DNA from: Niallia alba
GTDB lineage: Bacteria; Bacillota; Bacilli; Bacillales; Cytobacillaceae
Assembly: GCF_012933555.1 (NCBI RefSeq)
Contig: NZ_JABBPK010000001.1
Coordinates: 3,574,001-3,638,000 of the forward strand
Reading direction: 5' to 3'
Length of the DNA: 64,000 nucleotides
Made by a program: the position numbers and the translations under genes. The notes below the pieces were generated by a model, which saw only the letters and a list, made by a program, of their open reading frames with translations, was not told the origin of the DNA and ran no database searches. This document shows positions 47,763 through 58,161 of this stretch, piece after piece. Each line of letters begins with the position of its first letter. Positions within the stretch are counted from its first letter, which is position 1.

Positions 47763-50387
47763 TTATTTTGCATCATACCAAGTTGGTCCATAAGAATAAT
47801 CCACTTTTAATGGCACGCTTAATTCAACTGCATGCTCCATTACATCTGGTACAATTTCCTTTAACTTTTCAATTTCTTCTTTGGGAGCCTCGAAAATCAA
47901 TTCATCGTGAACCTGTAATAATAATTTAGCTTTTAAGCCTTCTTCTTCCAAACGTTTAGCCATATCAATCATCGCTTTTTTAATGATATCTGCTGCACTT
48001 CCTTGGATTGGTGTATTCATCGCTGTTCTCTCAGCGAAGCTACGAAGATTAAAGTTTCTGCTAGTAATATCAGCTAAATATCTTCTTCTATGAAGCAAAG
48101 TCGAGACATAGCCTTTTTGCTTTGCGTCTGCCACAATTTCTTCCATATAATTTTTTACTCCAGGATAACTTTCTAAATAGCGTTCAATAAATTTAGCTGC
48201 TTCTTTTCTCGTAATATGGAGACTCTGTGATAGTCCGTAGTCACTAATTCCATATACAATTCCAAAGTTAACTGCTTTCGCATGTCTGCGCATATTAGAG
48301 GTCACTTCATCAGCTTCTACGTGGAAAACAGACATTGCTGTTTCTGTATGAATATCATGATCTTCTCTAAATGCTTCGATTAATTTCTCATCATTAGCAA
48401 TATGTGCAAGGACACGCAGCTCAATTTGGCTATAGTCAGCAGCAAATATAACCCAATTCTCTTCTGTCGGTACAAACGCTTGTCTTATTTTTCTTCCTTC
48501 TTCTAAACGAATCGGGATATTTTGGAGGTTAGGATCAATCGAGCTTAATCGGCCCGTTTGTGTTAGTACTTGGTTAAATCTTGTATGAATTCTTCCGTTA
48601 TGGACTACTTTTTGCAATCCTTCTATATAGGTTGACTGTAATTTGCCTAGCTGTCTATATTCTAAAATTTCTCTGATTACTTCGTGTGAACTAGCAAGTT
48701 GCTCCAATACATCGGCTGAAGTAGAATAGCCTGTCTTTGTTTTCTTCACAACTGGCAATCCAAGTTTTTCAAATAAAATCACGCCAAGCTGTTTGGGAGA
48801 ATTAATATTAAAGGTTTCGCCAGCTAACTCATAAATTCGCACTTCGATTTCTTTCAATCTTTCGGAAAGCTCTTCTCCCATTGCTTTCAAGCGAGCAACA
48901 TCAACTTTTACACCTGTTGACTCCATATCAGCAAGTACCAAGCTTAATGGCATTTCCAAATCATAAAATAACGCTTCTTGATCATTCTTTCTTAATTCAT
49001 CTTCCATTTCCTCCAGTACTGCCTGAAGAGCGAACGCTTTTCTCACGAGATGATCAGCTAATAAATCTTGTTCTGGAACCTTTCTCTTTGCCCCTTTTCC
49101 ATAGAATGCTTCATCTGATTGTAAATTAGTGTATCCATACTTTTTAGCAACAGAGGCAACATCTTCAATAGTTGCCGAAGGATCTGCTAAATATGCTGCA
49201 ATAAGGATATCAAACGTAATCCCTTTTAAATGAATATCTTGATGACGTAATGACACTTCTGATCTTTTAGCATCATAAACAATTTTTTCTTTCTTTTCAT
49301 CTTCTGCCCAAACTTTAAAAGCAGGTGATTTCAAAGCTTGTTCAATCGGAAGATAATATGCTCCTTTTTCATTTAAAAGAGAAATTCCTAAGATTGGTGC
49401 ATAATGATAATTATCTTCTAATACTTCGACATACATTATATTTCTATCTGAAAAAATTGTATCTGTAATATTTTCAACTGTTTTAAATTCGATGGCTTCT
49501 AATACTAGTTCTTCTTTTTCCGGTGCTTCTCCTAATTTTTCAAGTAAAGAATTAAAGCCAAGCTCCTTGAAGATTTCTTTTAACTTCTCTATTTGCATCC
49601 CAGGAAATTCAGTATCATCTAATGTTATCGTTAAAGGGGCTTCCCTGAAAATAGTAGCTAGCTCTTTACTCATCAAAGCCTGATCCTTAAACTCTTCTAA
49701 CTTTTCTTTCAGCTTCTTACCGCTTACTTTGTCGATAGATTGTACTAAATTTTCTAAGGAATCAAATTCCTTTAGCAATTTAATTGCTGTTTTTTCTCCC
49801 ACACCTGGAACACCTGGAATATTATCTGAACTATCGCCCATTAGACCTTTCATATCAATAATTCGTTCAGGAGTCAGTCCATATTTCTCTTGAATATGGC
49901 TCGGGGTATAGGACTCCATATCTGTTATTCCTTTTCTAGTAATATAGACCGTTGTATTATCCGAACTTAATTGGGTTAAATCTTTATCTCCCGAGATAAC
50001 AACTACTTCAAATCCATCTTTTTCCCCTTGAAGAGAAAGTGTTCCGATAATATCATCTGCTTCATAGTTCTCAAGCTCGTAATGATGGATACCATAAGAT
50101 TTTAATAACTCTCTTATATAAGGAAATTGCTCAGACAATTCTGGTGGTGTTTTTTGACGTCCTCCCTTATATTCACTGAAGGTTTTATGACGGAAAGTGG
50201 TTTTTCCCGCATCAAATGCAACTAATGCATGTGTCGGCTTTTCCTCTTCTAAAATTTTCATTAGCATCATAGTAAAACCGTAAACCGCATTTGTATGTAC
50301 ACCTTTATCATTGTTTAATAGAGGTAAAGCAAAAAACGCTCGATACGCAATACTATTACCGTCAATTAAGATTAATTTCTTTTTCAA
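47763..50387 (-). CDS. polA: DNA polymerase I
   Basis: About 874 residues from a TTG at 50387, which has GGAGGAGG five bases upstream; an ATG five codons earlier sits on that ribosome site. The 5'-3' exonuclease domain (about 1-290; NSIAYRAFFALPLL, YEADDIIGTL, GVGEKTAIKLL) and the polymerase domain (RLSSIDPNLQNIPIRLEEGR, FAADYSQIELRVLAHI, LLLQVHDELIFEAP) are complete. The middle 3'-5' exonuclease-like region lacks the DxE motif, as in other Bacillus PolA, so proofreading is probably absent. It fills gaps in repair and removes primers. Confidence 0.97.
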   Translation of the reverse strand: MKKKLILIDGNSIAYRAFFALPLLNNDKGVHTNAVYGFTMMLMKILEEEKPTHALVAFDAGKTTFRHKTFSEYKGGRQKTPPELSEQFPYIRELLKSYGIHHYELENYEADDIIGTLSLQGEKDGFEVVVISGDKDLTQLSSDNTTVYITRKGITDMESYTPSHIQEKYGLTPERIIDMKGLMGDSSDNIPGVPGVGEKTAIKLLKEFDSLENLVQSIDKVSGKKLKEKLEEFKDQALMSKELATIFREAPLTITLDDTEFPGMQIEKLKEIFKELGFNSLLEKLGEAPEKEELVLEAIEFKTVENITDTIFSDRNIMYVEVLEDNYHYAPILGISLLNEKGAYYLPIEQALKSPAFKVWAEDEKKEKIVYDAKRSEVSLRHQDIHLKGITFDILIAAYLADPSATIEDVASVAKKYGYTNLQSDEAFYGKGAKRKVPEQDLLADHLVRKAFALQAVLEEMEDELRKNDQEALFYDLEMPLSLVLADMESTGVKVDVARLKAMGEELSERLKEIEVRIYELAGETFNINSPKQLGVILFEKLGLPVVKKTKTGYSTSADVLEQLASSHEVIREILEYRQLGKLQSTYIEGLQKVVHNGRIHTRFNQVLTQTGRLSSIDPNLQNIPIRLEEGRKIRQAFVPTEENWVIFAADYSQIELRVLAHIANDEKLIEAFREDHDIHTETAMSVFHVEADEVTSNMRRHAKAVNFGIVYGISDYGLSQSLHITRKEAAKFIERYLESYPGVKNYMEEIVADAKQKGYVSTLLHRRRYLADITSRNFNLRSFAERTAMNTPIQGSAADIIKKAMIDMAKRLEEEGLKAKLLLQVHDELIFEAPKEEIEKLKEIVPDVMEHAVELSVPLKVDYSYGPTWYDAK

Positions 50388-50491
50388 GAAATCCTCCTCC
50401 ATCCTTTTTATAATGTATATTTTCTCGTAAATAAACGATGATTACTACACAACTCAATACTACCTATTTTACATGACATATTCATAAATGT

Positions 50492-50600
50492 AAAAAAGCA
50501 GAGATGGTTGAAAAAGAGGCCCAGTATACACATTCTTATTTCAACCTACAACGAAATAAGCGTGTAACACACACCTTTTTGCAACAATCTCTGCTTTTTT
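50492..50600. repeat. Long inverted repeat between polA and phoR
   Basis: AAAAAGCAGAGATGGTTG and its inverse CAACAATCTCTGCTTTTT flank about 75 bases that can fold further (TATTTCAACC with GGTTGAAAAA). T-tails lie at both sides. It could be a terminator or an element end. 50601-50836 contains another imperfect hairpin (AAGTCC / GGGGACTT) and no gene. Confidence 0.6.
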
Positions 50601-50836
50601 CATAACTTTAACAGCATCAATTCAGGTATATCGACACAGGCAAAGGTTGGAAATTAGATAATCCTACCAATAATTTCAAACGAACTATTTCCTACCAAGC
50701 CCACTATTATACAGGGGAAGCTAAAAGCGGGGTAGCTTTCAGCTTAAGTCCTTAACCAAATGGATAAGGGGGACTTCATAAGTAATTGTACCAACAAAGT
50801 GTAAACCCACCATAAACCAAATGTAAAAACAATGTA

Positions 50837-50987
50837 AATAGAAAAGCGGAAGGGCCTGTTTATCGGTGTACAAACTGGAAACTATCGACTGAGATAAAGG
50901 AAACACGATGAACGTTAGTGAATCGATGTTGACTTATCGTAGGGAGATTGTTGGAAGTTTGCTAACCGATAGGCACCGGAGCTAGAC
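50837..50987 (+). repeat. Family C repeat, first copy
   Basis: Starts AATAGAAAAGCGGAAGG and contains GAGATAAAGGAAACACGATG and GTTGACTTATCGTAG, ending GGAGCTAGAC. Its ends can pair (CCTGTTTATCGG with CCGATAGGC). A second copy follows at once. Confidence 0.75.
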
Positions 50988-51128
50988 AATAGAAAAGCGG
51001 AAGGTACCGTTTAGCGCCTTGTGAACTGGAGCGATTTTCTTGAGATAAAGGAAACACAATGAACGTTAGTGAATTGATGTTGACTTATCGTAGAGACAAT
51101 CGGGAAGTTCATCTTGGCTAGCATTGGA
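50988..51128 (+). repeat. Family C repeat, second tandem copy
   Basis: Repeats the first copy's order: AATAGAAAAGCGGAAGG, GAGATAAAGGAAACACAATG, GTTGACTTATCGTAG, then a diverged end (GGCTAGCATTGGAC). No coding potential. Confidence 0.75.
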
Positions 51129-51166
51129 CAAAAAAAGAGGGCAACAAATTTTAATGTGCCCTCTTG
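51128..51166 (-). terminator. phoPR terminator
   Basis: AGAGGGCA and TGCCCTCT pair on the minus strand and a T-run follows, right after the phoR stop. Confidence 0.85.
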
Positions 51167-51169
51167 CCC

Positions 51170-52924
51170 TTAAAAAGGAAATTCCTTATGCAAAATCACG
51201 GTGAAAGTTGTTCCTACTCCCATTTCACTTTCCACCTGAATTGTTCCTCTATGTAATTCCACTAAATGCTTTACAATTGCTAGACCTAAACCTGTACCCC
51301 CAGAATTTCTACTTCTCGCTTTATCAACACGATAAAAACGCTCGAAAATTCTTGGAATTTCATCCTGTTCTATGCCTATGCCGGTATCTTGAATTTTCAC
51401 TTCAATTTTCTTTTTCTTTTCCACCACATAAACATTGATTTCCCCATCGTTTGGGGTATAGATCACAGCATTTGTTATTAAATTTAGAAAAACCTGGGTT
51501 AATCTACTTCTATCTCCTTCCATTTGAATCACTTCATTTGATTGAGGAAATTTTAATTTAATATTTTTCGCTTCTGCTCGACCTTCCAGCATTTTAGTCG
51601 CTTTATTTAAAATTTCCACCAGATTAAACTCCTCTTTATTTAGAGCAAAATGGTGTTGTTCTAATTTAGATAGGTCAAGAAGATCTTGAATTAATGTTTG
51701 TAGTCGATGGCTCTCTTTTAAAATAATTCGTAAAAATTCTTCTAGCGTCTCTCTGTCTTCCATCGCCCCATCGAGAAGTGTTTCAGAAAAGCCCTTAATA
51801 GATGTAATAGGCGTTTTTAATTCATGGGATACATTGGCAACAAAATCTTTACGAATTTGTTCAAGCTTCTTCAACTCCGTTATATCATTAAAAACAAGCA
51901 AAATCCCCATCCATCTATCGTTTGTCCCAATAATGGGAACTCCATATACTTGAAAACTTTTCTTTTCATTTTGGATTTCCAGCGCCATTTCGCGAATTAC
52001 CTTATGCTCTGTCATAAAAATTTCTTCTGCAAGATCGGTAACTTGTCTATATGGAATAACTTTATAATATTGTTTATAGAGATAGTCAGCAGACCGGACA
52101 AAGAAAATGTCCTTATAGGATTTATTAATTAAATTTATATAACCTCTGCTATCTATTAAAAGTAATCCACTGCTAATACTCTCTATCAAGGTTCCTAAAC
52201 GATCTTCTTGTATTTCTTGCGCTTTTACCATTTCTTGCATATCTTTAGCTACTTTATTAAGAGAAGAACTTAGAACTCCAGTTTCATCTACTCGATCTTC
52301 ATACGTTCTAGCATGATAATTACCATTTGCTAAATCGATAGCTACTTTGGTAGCCGATTCTATCGGTCTTGTATAACGATAGATTAATTTATAACCGATT
52401 AGATAAATCACTAAAAATGAGAATAGAAACGAAGAAAAAATAATCCAATTAATATGTTGATACGCATTCTCTATTTCTTCCACTTTAGCCCCTATTAGTA
52501 AATATCCTTGTCTTCCTTCTTCATCCGTAAGCTCCTGTTGATAAAAATGGAAGTTAGGATTCCCGTTAATAGATACAGCATTCACCTTTTCATTTGAAAG
52601 TAAGGTTTGCACTTGATTTTCATATTCTGTTTCTGTCTGCAGTTCTCCCTCATTGAACAACATTTCTCCAGAATCATCAATAATAGTAATCTGTACATCT
52701 AACGCTTCACTATATTCTTTCACTAAGCGATTATTAATTTCTAAAATCCCACCATTATTCATGATTTGATTTGCAATTAATGTACTTTCGCGTTTCAATC
52801 GATTATCAAAAGAATCCATAAAAGTCTTCTTATTGTATGATTCAATGAAAATAGCGACAAATACAAACACGATAAATATAGTAAATAAAACGCTCGCCAT
52901 TAATCGAGATTTAAAGCTCTTCAT
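51170..52924 (-). CDS. phoR: Phosphate-starvation sensor histidine kinase PhoR
   Basis: A 584-residue membrane kinase. Helix one (about 8-28), an extracytoplasmic sensor domain (about 30-155), helix two (about 158-180), HAMP (about 183-235), PAS (about 240-345), HisKA with the phosphorylated His in FVANVSHELKTPITSIKG, and an ATPase domain (DTGIGIEQDEIPRIFERFYR, GGTGLGLAIVKHLVEL). It starts directly after the phoP stop with no gap, so translation is coupled. In B. subtilis PhoR senses wall teichoic acid intermediates. Confidence 0.95.
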   Translation of the reverse strand: MKSFKSRLMASVLFTIFIVFVFVAIFIESYNKKTFMDSFDNRLKRESTLIANQIMNNGGILEINNRLVKEYSEALDVQITIIDDSGEMLFNEGELQTETEYENQVQTLLSNEKVNAVSINGNPNFHFYQQELTDEEGRQGYLLIGAKVEEIENAYQHINWIIFSSFLFSFLVIYLIGYKLIYRYTRPIESATKVAIDLANGNYHARTYEDRVDETGVLSSSLNKVAKDMQEMVKAQEIQEDRLGTLIESISSGLLLIDSRGYINLINKSYKDIFFVRSADYLYKQYYKVIPYRQVTDLAEEIFMTEHKVIREMALEIQNEKKSFQVYGVPIIGTNDRWMGILLVFNDITELKKLEQIRKDFVANVSHELKTPITSIKGFSETLLDGAMEDRETLEEFLRIILKESHRLQTLIQDLLDLSKLEQHHFALNKEEFNLVEILNKATKMLEGRAEAKNIKLKFPQSNEVIQMEGDRSRLTQVFLNLITNAVIYTPNDGEINVYVVEKKKKIEVKIQDTGIGIEQDEIPRIFERFYRVDKARSRNSGGTGLGLAIVKHLVELHRGTIQVESEMGVGTTFTVILHKEFPF

Positions 52925-53641
52925 TTATTTTGGTTCCTCTAATTTATATCCTAAACCACGTATTGTTTTAATATATATAGGTTTTTTTGTATTTTCTTCA
53001 ATTTTTTCACGCAAATGACTAATATGGACATCTACAATTCTTGTATCGCCTACAAAATCATAGTTCCATACTGCACTTAATAACTGATCTCTTGTTAGAA
53101 CTCTCCCCTTATTTTTAACAAGATATAATAATAACTCAAACTCTTTCGGAGTTAATTCTAATAATTCTTCTTTGAAGTACGCTTCATAATAATTAGGAAG
53201 TACTCTTAACTCAGCGATTTTAATACCGTCATCCTCATCTTCATCTATTTCATCAGAAGCTGCAGGTACTTGCATTTGTATTCGTCTCAAAACGGCTTTA
53301 ATTCGAGCGATGACTTCCCTTGGACTAAATGGTTTCGTCATATAATCATCTGCTCCAAGCTCTAGTCCTAAAACTTTATCAAACTCATCATCTTTTGCCG
53401 TTAACATTAATATAGGAGTTAACACTTTCTGTTGGCGTAATTCTTTACAAACATCCATCCCATCTTTTTTTGGCAACATTAAATCAAGTAAGATGACATC
53501 CGGATTAGCAGTTAATGCTAGATTCAATCCTTCTTCTCCATCCATGGCAGTTAATACATCATAGCCTGCCTGTTGCAAATTATACTTCAGTAAAGTTACG
53601 ATAGATTGTTCATCATCTACAACCAAAACCTTTTTCTTCAT
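52925..53641 (-). CDS. phoP: Phosphate response regulator PhoP
   Basis: A 238-residue OmpR-family regulator. Receiver domain (1-120) with the phosphorylated Asp53 in VILLDLMLPKKDG and Lys in YMTKPFSPRE; winged-helix DNA-binding domain (about 140-235) with ELTPKEFELLLYLVKNKGRVLTRDQLL. GGAGG precedes the ATG. It controls phosphate uptake and wall teichoic acid genes. The upstream gap 53642-53904 is AT-rich with TTTACA-like hexamers and a TATAAT but no clear -35. Confidence 0.96.
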   Translation of the reverse strand: MKKKVLVVDDEQSIVTLLKYNLQQAGYDVLTAMDGEEGLNLALTANPDVILLDLMLPKKDGMDVCKELRQQKVLTPILMLTAKDDEFDKVLGLELGADDYMTKPFSPREVIARIKAVLRRIQMQVPAASDEIDEDEDDGIKIAELRVLPNYYEAYFKEELLELTPKEFELLLYLVKNKGRVLTRDQLLSAVWNYDFVGDTRIVDVHISHLREKIEENTKKPIYIKTIRGLGYKLEEPK

Positions 53642-53904
53642 ATACAGCCTCCAAATATGTTAATTCCCCTAAAGTCCCCTTATACCTATTTACATTATAA
53701 TATATTGTTCGATAAAAATGGAAAAAACATTTATTTGCTGTTTACAAATGCGAAATAATTTTTTAAATTTCTTCGTATTTGTAAATAAGATGGCCGCTTT
53801 ATTCCACTCTAAACAGACAGTTAGACGCAACTGCAAGCTGCAGAAATTAAGGAAGCTAAATGTTGAAACTCTCCCGTAAAGAACAGATTAACAAAATTAA
53901 TTCC

Positions 53905-53947
53905 TAAAAAAAATCGGCTAACTCTTTTTATAGAGCAACCGATTTTT
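53905..53947 (-). terminator. mdh terminator
   Basis: AAAATCGG and CCGATTTTTT with inner GCTCT/AGAGT pairing, followed by a T-run on the minus strand, ending mdh. Confidence 0.83.
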
Positions 53948-53954
53948 CATGTAT

Positions 53955-54890
53955 TTAATTTAATACTGTCAAGACGTTACGAACCGAATGGACGGATTTG
54001 TCTAGTGCCGCTTTTTCTTCCTCTGTTAAATCAAGTTCAATAATTTGTTCGATTCCGTTACCACCTAGAATAGTAGGTACGCCTAGATAAAGATCGTTAT
54101 AGCCATACTCGCCTTCCAAATAAGCGATAGTTGGAAGGACTCGTCTTTGATTTTTAATAATTGCCTCACACATATCAACTAATGAAGCTGCTGGAGCATA
54201 ATAGGCGCTTCCATTGCCAAGCAGATTTACAATTTCCGCTCCGCCATTTCTCGTTCTCTCGATAATTTCTTCTAATCTATGTTTTGGAATGAGCGATTCT
54301 AATGGAATTCCTCCTGCATAAGAATAACGAATAAGCGGTACCATATCATCACCATGGCCACCTAATACAAATCCTGTGATATCTTTAACAGAAAGGTTTA
54401 ACTCCATTGCAACAAAGCTGCGAAAGCGCGCTGTATCTAGAATACCAGACTGGCCGATTACTCTATTTTTTGGGAAACCAGATTCTTTATAAACAGTATA
54501 AGTCATAGCATCCACAGGATTAGTAAGCACGATAATTACACAATTAGGTGAATACTGAACAATTTCCTTCGTTACCGATTTCATAATAGACTGATTTGTC
54601 TGTACGAGATCATCTCTACTCATGCCTGGCTTTCTTGCCATACCAGCAGTTATCACGACAATATCAGAATCAGCAGTATCTTTATAATTAGAAGTTCCAA
54701 TTATATTTGCATCGAATCCCTGTACAGGACTAGCTTCAAACATATCCAAAGCTTTTCCTTTAGTTGAATTTTCATTTCGTGGAACATCTAATAATACGAT
54801 ATCCCCTAGTTCTTTTTGAGCAAGTAAAAAAGCCGTTGTTGCTCCAGTAAATCCCCCACCAATGATGGAAATTTTCTTGCGCTTAACCAT
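53955..54890 (-). CDS. mdh: Malate dehydrogenase
   Basis: A 311-residue LDH-type malate dehydrogenase, NAD-dependent. The Rossmann motif is [17 protein letters not shown]; the substrate loop Arg is in [13 protein letters not shown]; the catalytic His is in [16 protein letters not shown] precedes the ATG. It closes the TCA cycle by making oxaloacetate. It lies 187 bases after icd, with a terminator in between, so it may have its own promoter. Confidence 0.97.
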   Translation of the reverse strand: MVKRKKISIIGGGFTGATTAFLLAQKELGDIVLLDVPRNENSTKGKALDMFEASPVQGFDANIIGTSNYKDTADSDIVVITAGMARKPGMSRDDLVQTNQSIMKSVTKEIVQYSPNCVIIVLTNPVDAMTYTVYKESGFPKNRVIGQSGILDTARFRSFVAMELNLSVKDITGFVLGGHGDDMVPLIRYSYAGGIPLESLIPKHRLEEIIERTRNGGAEIVNLLGNGSAYYAPAASLVDMCEAIIKNQRRVLPTIAYLEGEYGYNDLYLGVPTILGGNGIEQIIELDLTEEEKAALDKSVHSVRNVLTVLN

Positions 54891-55032
54891 ATAATTTCCC
54901 CCTTATTAGACCGAGAATGCATAGCCCACCAATAAGCACTTTACTAGTTAGAGTCCCCTTTTACTCCATCTAGAAATACTTTTTTTAGCTTATCCCATTC
55001 TAATCCAATACCGCAAAACTTCTGTTTTAGGC

Positions 55033-55067
55033 AAAAAGGAAGAAGAGATGAGACCAATCTCTTCTTC
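55033..55067 (-). terminator. Terminator-like hairpin between icd and mdh
   Basis: GAAGAAGAGAT and ATCTCTTCTTC form an 11-bp perfect stem followed by CTTTTT on the minus strand. Confidence 0.72.
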
Positions 55068-55077
55068 ATATTGTTTC

Positions 55078-56346
55078 TTAACCCATGTTCTTAATTAATT
55101 CATCACCGAACTCTGAGCATTTCACTTCTGTTGCACCTTCCATTAGACGAGCGAAGTCATAAGTCACAACTTTAGAAGCAATCGTGTTTTCTACGGATTG
55201 AATCACTAATTGTGCTGCTTCTGTCCAGCCTAAATGTTCAAGCAATAGAACACCTGAAAGAATAACAGAAGATGGATTTACTTTATCTAAGCCAGCATAT
55301 TTCGGAGCAGTTCCATGTGTTGCTTCAAAAATAGCATGGCCAGTTTCATAATTTATATTTGCTCCTGGTGCGATACCGATCCCACCAACCTGTGCTGCTA
55401 ATGCATCAGAAATATAATCTCCATTTAGATTCATTGTTGCAACTACATCAAACTCTTTCGGACGAGTAAGAATTTGTTGAAGGAAAATATCTGCAATAGA
55501 ATCTTTAATGATAATCTTCCCTTCTGCTTCTGCCTGAGCTTGTGCTTTATTTGCTGCATCAGAACCTTGTTCCTCTTTAATGCGATCATACTGAGCCCAT
55601 GTAAATACTTTATCTCCAAATTCTTTTTCAGCTAATTCATAACCCCAATTTTTAAATGCACCTTCTGTATATTTCATAATGTTACCTTTATGTACTAGAG
55701 TTACCGATTTACGACCTTCTTTAATCGCATAATTAATCGCAGCTCTTACTAAACGACTTGTTCCTTCTTCTGATACTGGTTTAATTCCAATTCCAGATGT
55801 TTCAGGAAATCTAATTTTATTAACTCCCATCTCTTCTTGTAAAAAGTTAATCAATTTAGAAACAGCCTCTGAGCCTTTTTCATACTCAATTCCGGCATAG
55901 ATATCTTCTGTATTTTCACGGAAGATAACCATATCTGTATCTTGTGGTCTTTTTACAGGAGATGGTACTCCTTCAAACCATCTTACTGGACGTAAACAAA
56001 CAAAAAGATCTAATTCTTGGCGTAGGGCAACGTTTAAAGAACGAATACCGCCACCAACTGGTGTAGTTAATGGTCCTTTTATAGCAATTAAATATTCTTT
56101 AATAACATCTAATGTTTCAGTAGGTAACCATTCTCCCGTTTCATTAAATGCCTTTTCCCCAGCCAATACTTCTTTCCAAACAATTTTCTTTTCCCCATTG
56201 TATGCTTTTTCAACAGCGGCATCTAATACTCTTGATGATGCTGCCCAAATATCTGGTCCAATTCCATCTCCCTCAATATAAGGAACAATTGGATTCGCTG
56301 GTACATTTAATACTCCATCTACTACTGTAATTTTTTCTCCTTGCAT
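55078..56346 (-). CDS. icd: Isocitrate dehydrogenase (NADP+)
   Basis: 422 residues from the ATG at 56346, with GGAGGGA upstream; the longer reading adds 18 unlike residues. [17 protein letters not shown], the phosphorylatable loop [29 protein letters not shown] and the metal-binding [26 protein letters not shown] are present. It oxidises isocitrate to 2-oxoglutarate with NADP. It is in citZ-icd-mdh. Confidence 0.97.
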   Translation of the reverse strand: MQGEKITVVDGVLNVPANPIVPYIEGDGIGPDIWAASSRVLDAAVEKAYNGEKKIVWKEVLAGEKAFNETGEWLPTETLDVIKEYLIAIKGPLTTPVGGGIRSLNVALRQELDLFVCLRPVRWFEGVPSPVKRPQDTDMVIFRENTEDIYAGIEYEKGSEAVSKLINFLQEEMGVNKIRFPETSGIGIKPVSEEGTSRLVRAAINYAIKEGRKSVTLVHKGNIMKYTEGAFKNWGYELAEKEFGDKVFTWAQYDRIKEEQGSDAANKAQAQAEAEGKIIIKDSIADIFLQQILTRPKEFDVVATMNLNGDYISDALAAQVGGIGIAPGANINYETGHAIFEATHGTAPKYAGLDKVNPSSVILSGVLLLEHLGWTEAAQLVIQSVENTIASKVVTYDFARLMEGATEVKCSEFGDELIKNMG

Positions 56347-56558
56347 GTTTCTATCCCTCCGTAAAAAAATAGTTTCTTTTTCCAATGCTACAAACTCCAT
56401 TGGAAATAGAATGAAATAAATTTATTATAACAAGCTTTGAGAAGCTAATTATATTTACTATTTTGACGAATAAAAAAAGGAAAATGCCAATATACAAACT
56501 AAATTCTCCCACATTAAGTATATATCATTCTTTAACTCTATGGGAAATCATATCCTTT

Positions 56559-57674
56559 TTAGCGTTTGTTAACTGGTACATATTCCAAACGTTCAGGACC
56601 AACATAATCTGCTCTAGGGCGAATAAGACGATTATTCTCGTACTGCTCGAGAATATGAGCCAGCCAGCCAGAAACCCTGCTTACCGCAAAAATCGGGGTA
56701 AATAAATCATGGTCAATACCTAGACTATGATAAACAGAGGCAGAGAAAAAGTCTACGTTTGGTACTAAATTTTTCTCTTCCTTTAACATTGTCTCAATCT
56801 TAATACTCATCTCATACAACTGAGGTTCACCAGTTAATTGTGTTAATTTTCTTGCCATTTCCTTTAGATGTTTGGCACGAGGATCGCCCTTTCGATAAAC
56901 GCGATGACCAAATCCCATTATTTTTTCTTTGTTCGCTATCTTTTCTCTAATATATGGTTCCACATTGTCAATGCTTCCAATTTCCGTCAGCATTTTCATA
57001 ACTGCTTCGTTTGCTCCACCATGTAATGGCCCTTTTAATGCTCCTATAGCTGATGTAATCCCTGAATATACATCAGACAATGTTGCAACACAAACTCTAG
57101 CAGTAAAGGTAGATGCATTTAGCTCATGATCTGCATGAAGAACGAGCGCTTTATTAAAAGCCTCAATCGCAATGTCTTCTGGTTCTTGCCCATTCAGCAT
57201 ATATAAGAAGTTAGCAGCAAATCCTAAATCTTTTCTTGGAGAAATTGGATCGAGACCTTTTCTTAATCTAGAAAAAGCTGTTACGATAGTTGGCATTTTT
57301 GCTTGAAGCCTTACAGCTTTTAAATAATTGGTTTCCGAATCCATTACATCTGCGCTTTCATCATATGCTCCTAATAAAGAGACAGTTGAACGAAGTACAG
57401 CCATAGGATGTACTTTATTTAATGGCATTAGCTTCATTTGCTCAATCAAAGAGACTGGTAATTCAGCATTATCTGCCAATTCTTGTTTTAGTTTTGCCAG
57501 CTCCGTATCATTTGGCAGTTTTTGATGCCATAATAAATAGATTACTTCTTCAAAACTAGATTGCTCTGCTAACACATCAATATCATAACCCACATAAGCA
57601 AGTGAATCATCTATAATGGAACTGATAGAAGATGTTGTTGCAATAACCCCCTCAAGCCCTTTTGTAACAGCCAT
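56559..57674 (-). CDS. citZ: Citrate synthase
   Basis: 371 residues from the ATG at 57674 (MAVTKGLEGVIATTSSISS), with GGAGAGA upstream; the ORF extends 38 codons further but that part is unlike the family. Catalytic residues are in VLHADHELNAST, GFGHRVYRKGDPRA and VDFFSASVYHSLGI. It condenses acetyl-CoA and oxaloacetate. First gene of citZ-icd-mdh; a long leader upstream carries a cre-like site. Confidence 0.96.
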   Translation of the reverse strand: MAVTKGLEGVIATTSSISSIIDDSLAYVGYDIDVLAEQSSFEEVIYLLWHQKLPNDTELAKLKQELADNAELPVSLIEQMKLMPLNKVHPMAVLRSTVSLLGAYDESADVMDSETNYLKAVRLQAKMPTIVTAFSRLRKGLDPISPRKDLGFAANFLYMLNGQEPEDIAIEAFNKALVLHADHELNASTFTARVCVATLSDVYSGITSAIGALKGPLHGGANEAVMKMLTEIGSIDNVEPYIREKIANKEKIMGFGHRVYRKGDPRAKHLKEMARKLTQLTGEPQLYEMSIKIETMLKEEKNLVPNVDFFSASVYHSLGIDHDLFTPIFAVSRVSGWLAHILEQYENNRLIRPRADYVGPERLEYVPVNKR

Positions 57675-57921
57675 ACATATCTCTCCTTTACACCTTTTCT
57701 TTAGTACAAATCTTTCGAACTCCCATATTGTCCCTGCTGTAGTTACCAATATTGTGAAAATCTGTAAAAACAAAGCGATGGAATACACCTTAAATAAATG
57801 TTTACTATTTTGTTAGATTAACTGAATATGTACCAAAAAATCAATTAATAATGTAATCCGGATTTATTTATAAAAAAGATGGGGGAGTTTTTCATAAAAA
57901 ATAAAGTGAGCATCAATCATT

Positions 57922-57935
57922 TGTAAATGCTTACA
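57922..57935. promoter_or_regulatory. cre-like site upstream of citZ
   Basis: TGTAAATGCTTACA is one mismatch from the CcpA consensus and almost palindromic. It lies about 250 bases upstream of the citZ ATG and downstream of a possible promoter, so CcpA could act as a roadblock. citZ is a CcpA/CcpC target in B. subtilis. The rest of 57675-58161 has no gene. Confidence 0.55.
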
Positions 57936-58108
57936 TTTTCAAATAAAAAAATAAACCATTTGGTACTTATAGATGAGATAAAATGTAACTACCCTTTCAT
58001 TATAAACAAAAATCTTCAAAATGTCTCATATTTTATACTTAAAAACTGTAGATATAGTAAAAAAAATTTTTTCTGATTCTCCTTTACACTATATTCTTTC
58101 TTTTTTTA

Positions 58109-58138
58109 ATTATACCATAAATTCACAGCTCCTGTCTT
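58109..58138 (-). promoter_or_regulatory. Possible citZ promoter
   Basis: AAGACA, 18 bases, TATAAT with TGG before it (extended -10), on the minus strand. It would give a long leader of about 430 bases. A closer promoter cannot be excluded. Confidence 0.4.
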
Positions 58139-58161
58139 CCTTATGCATAACAGAGAGTGGA

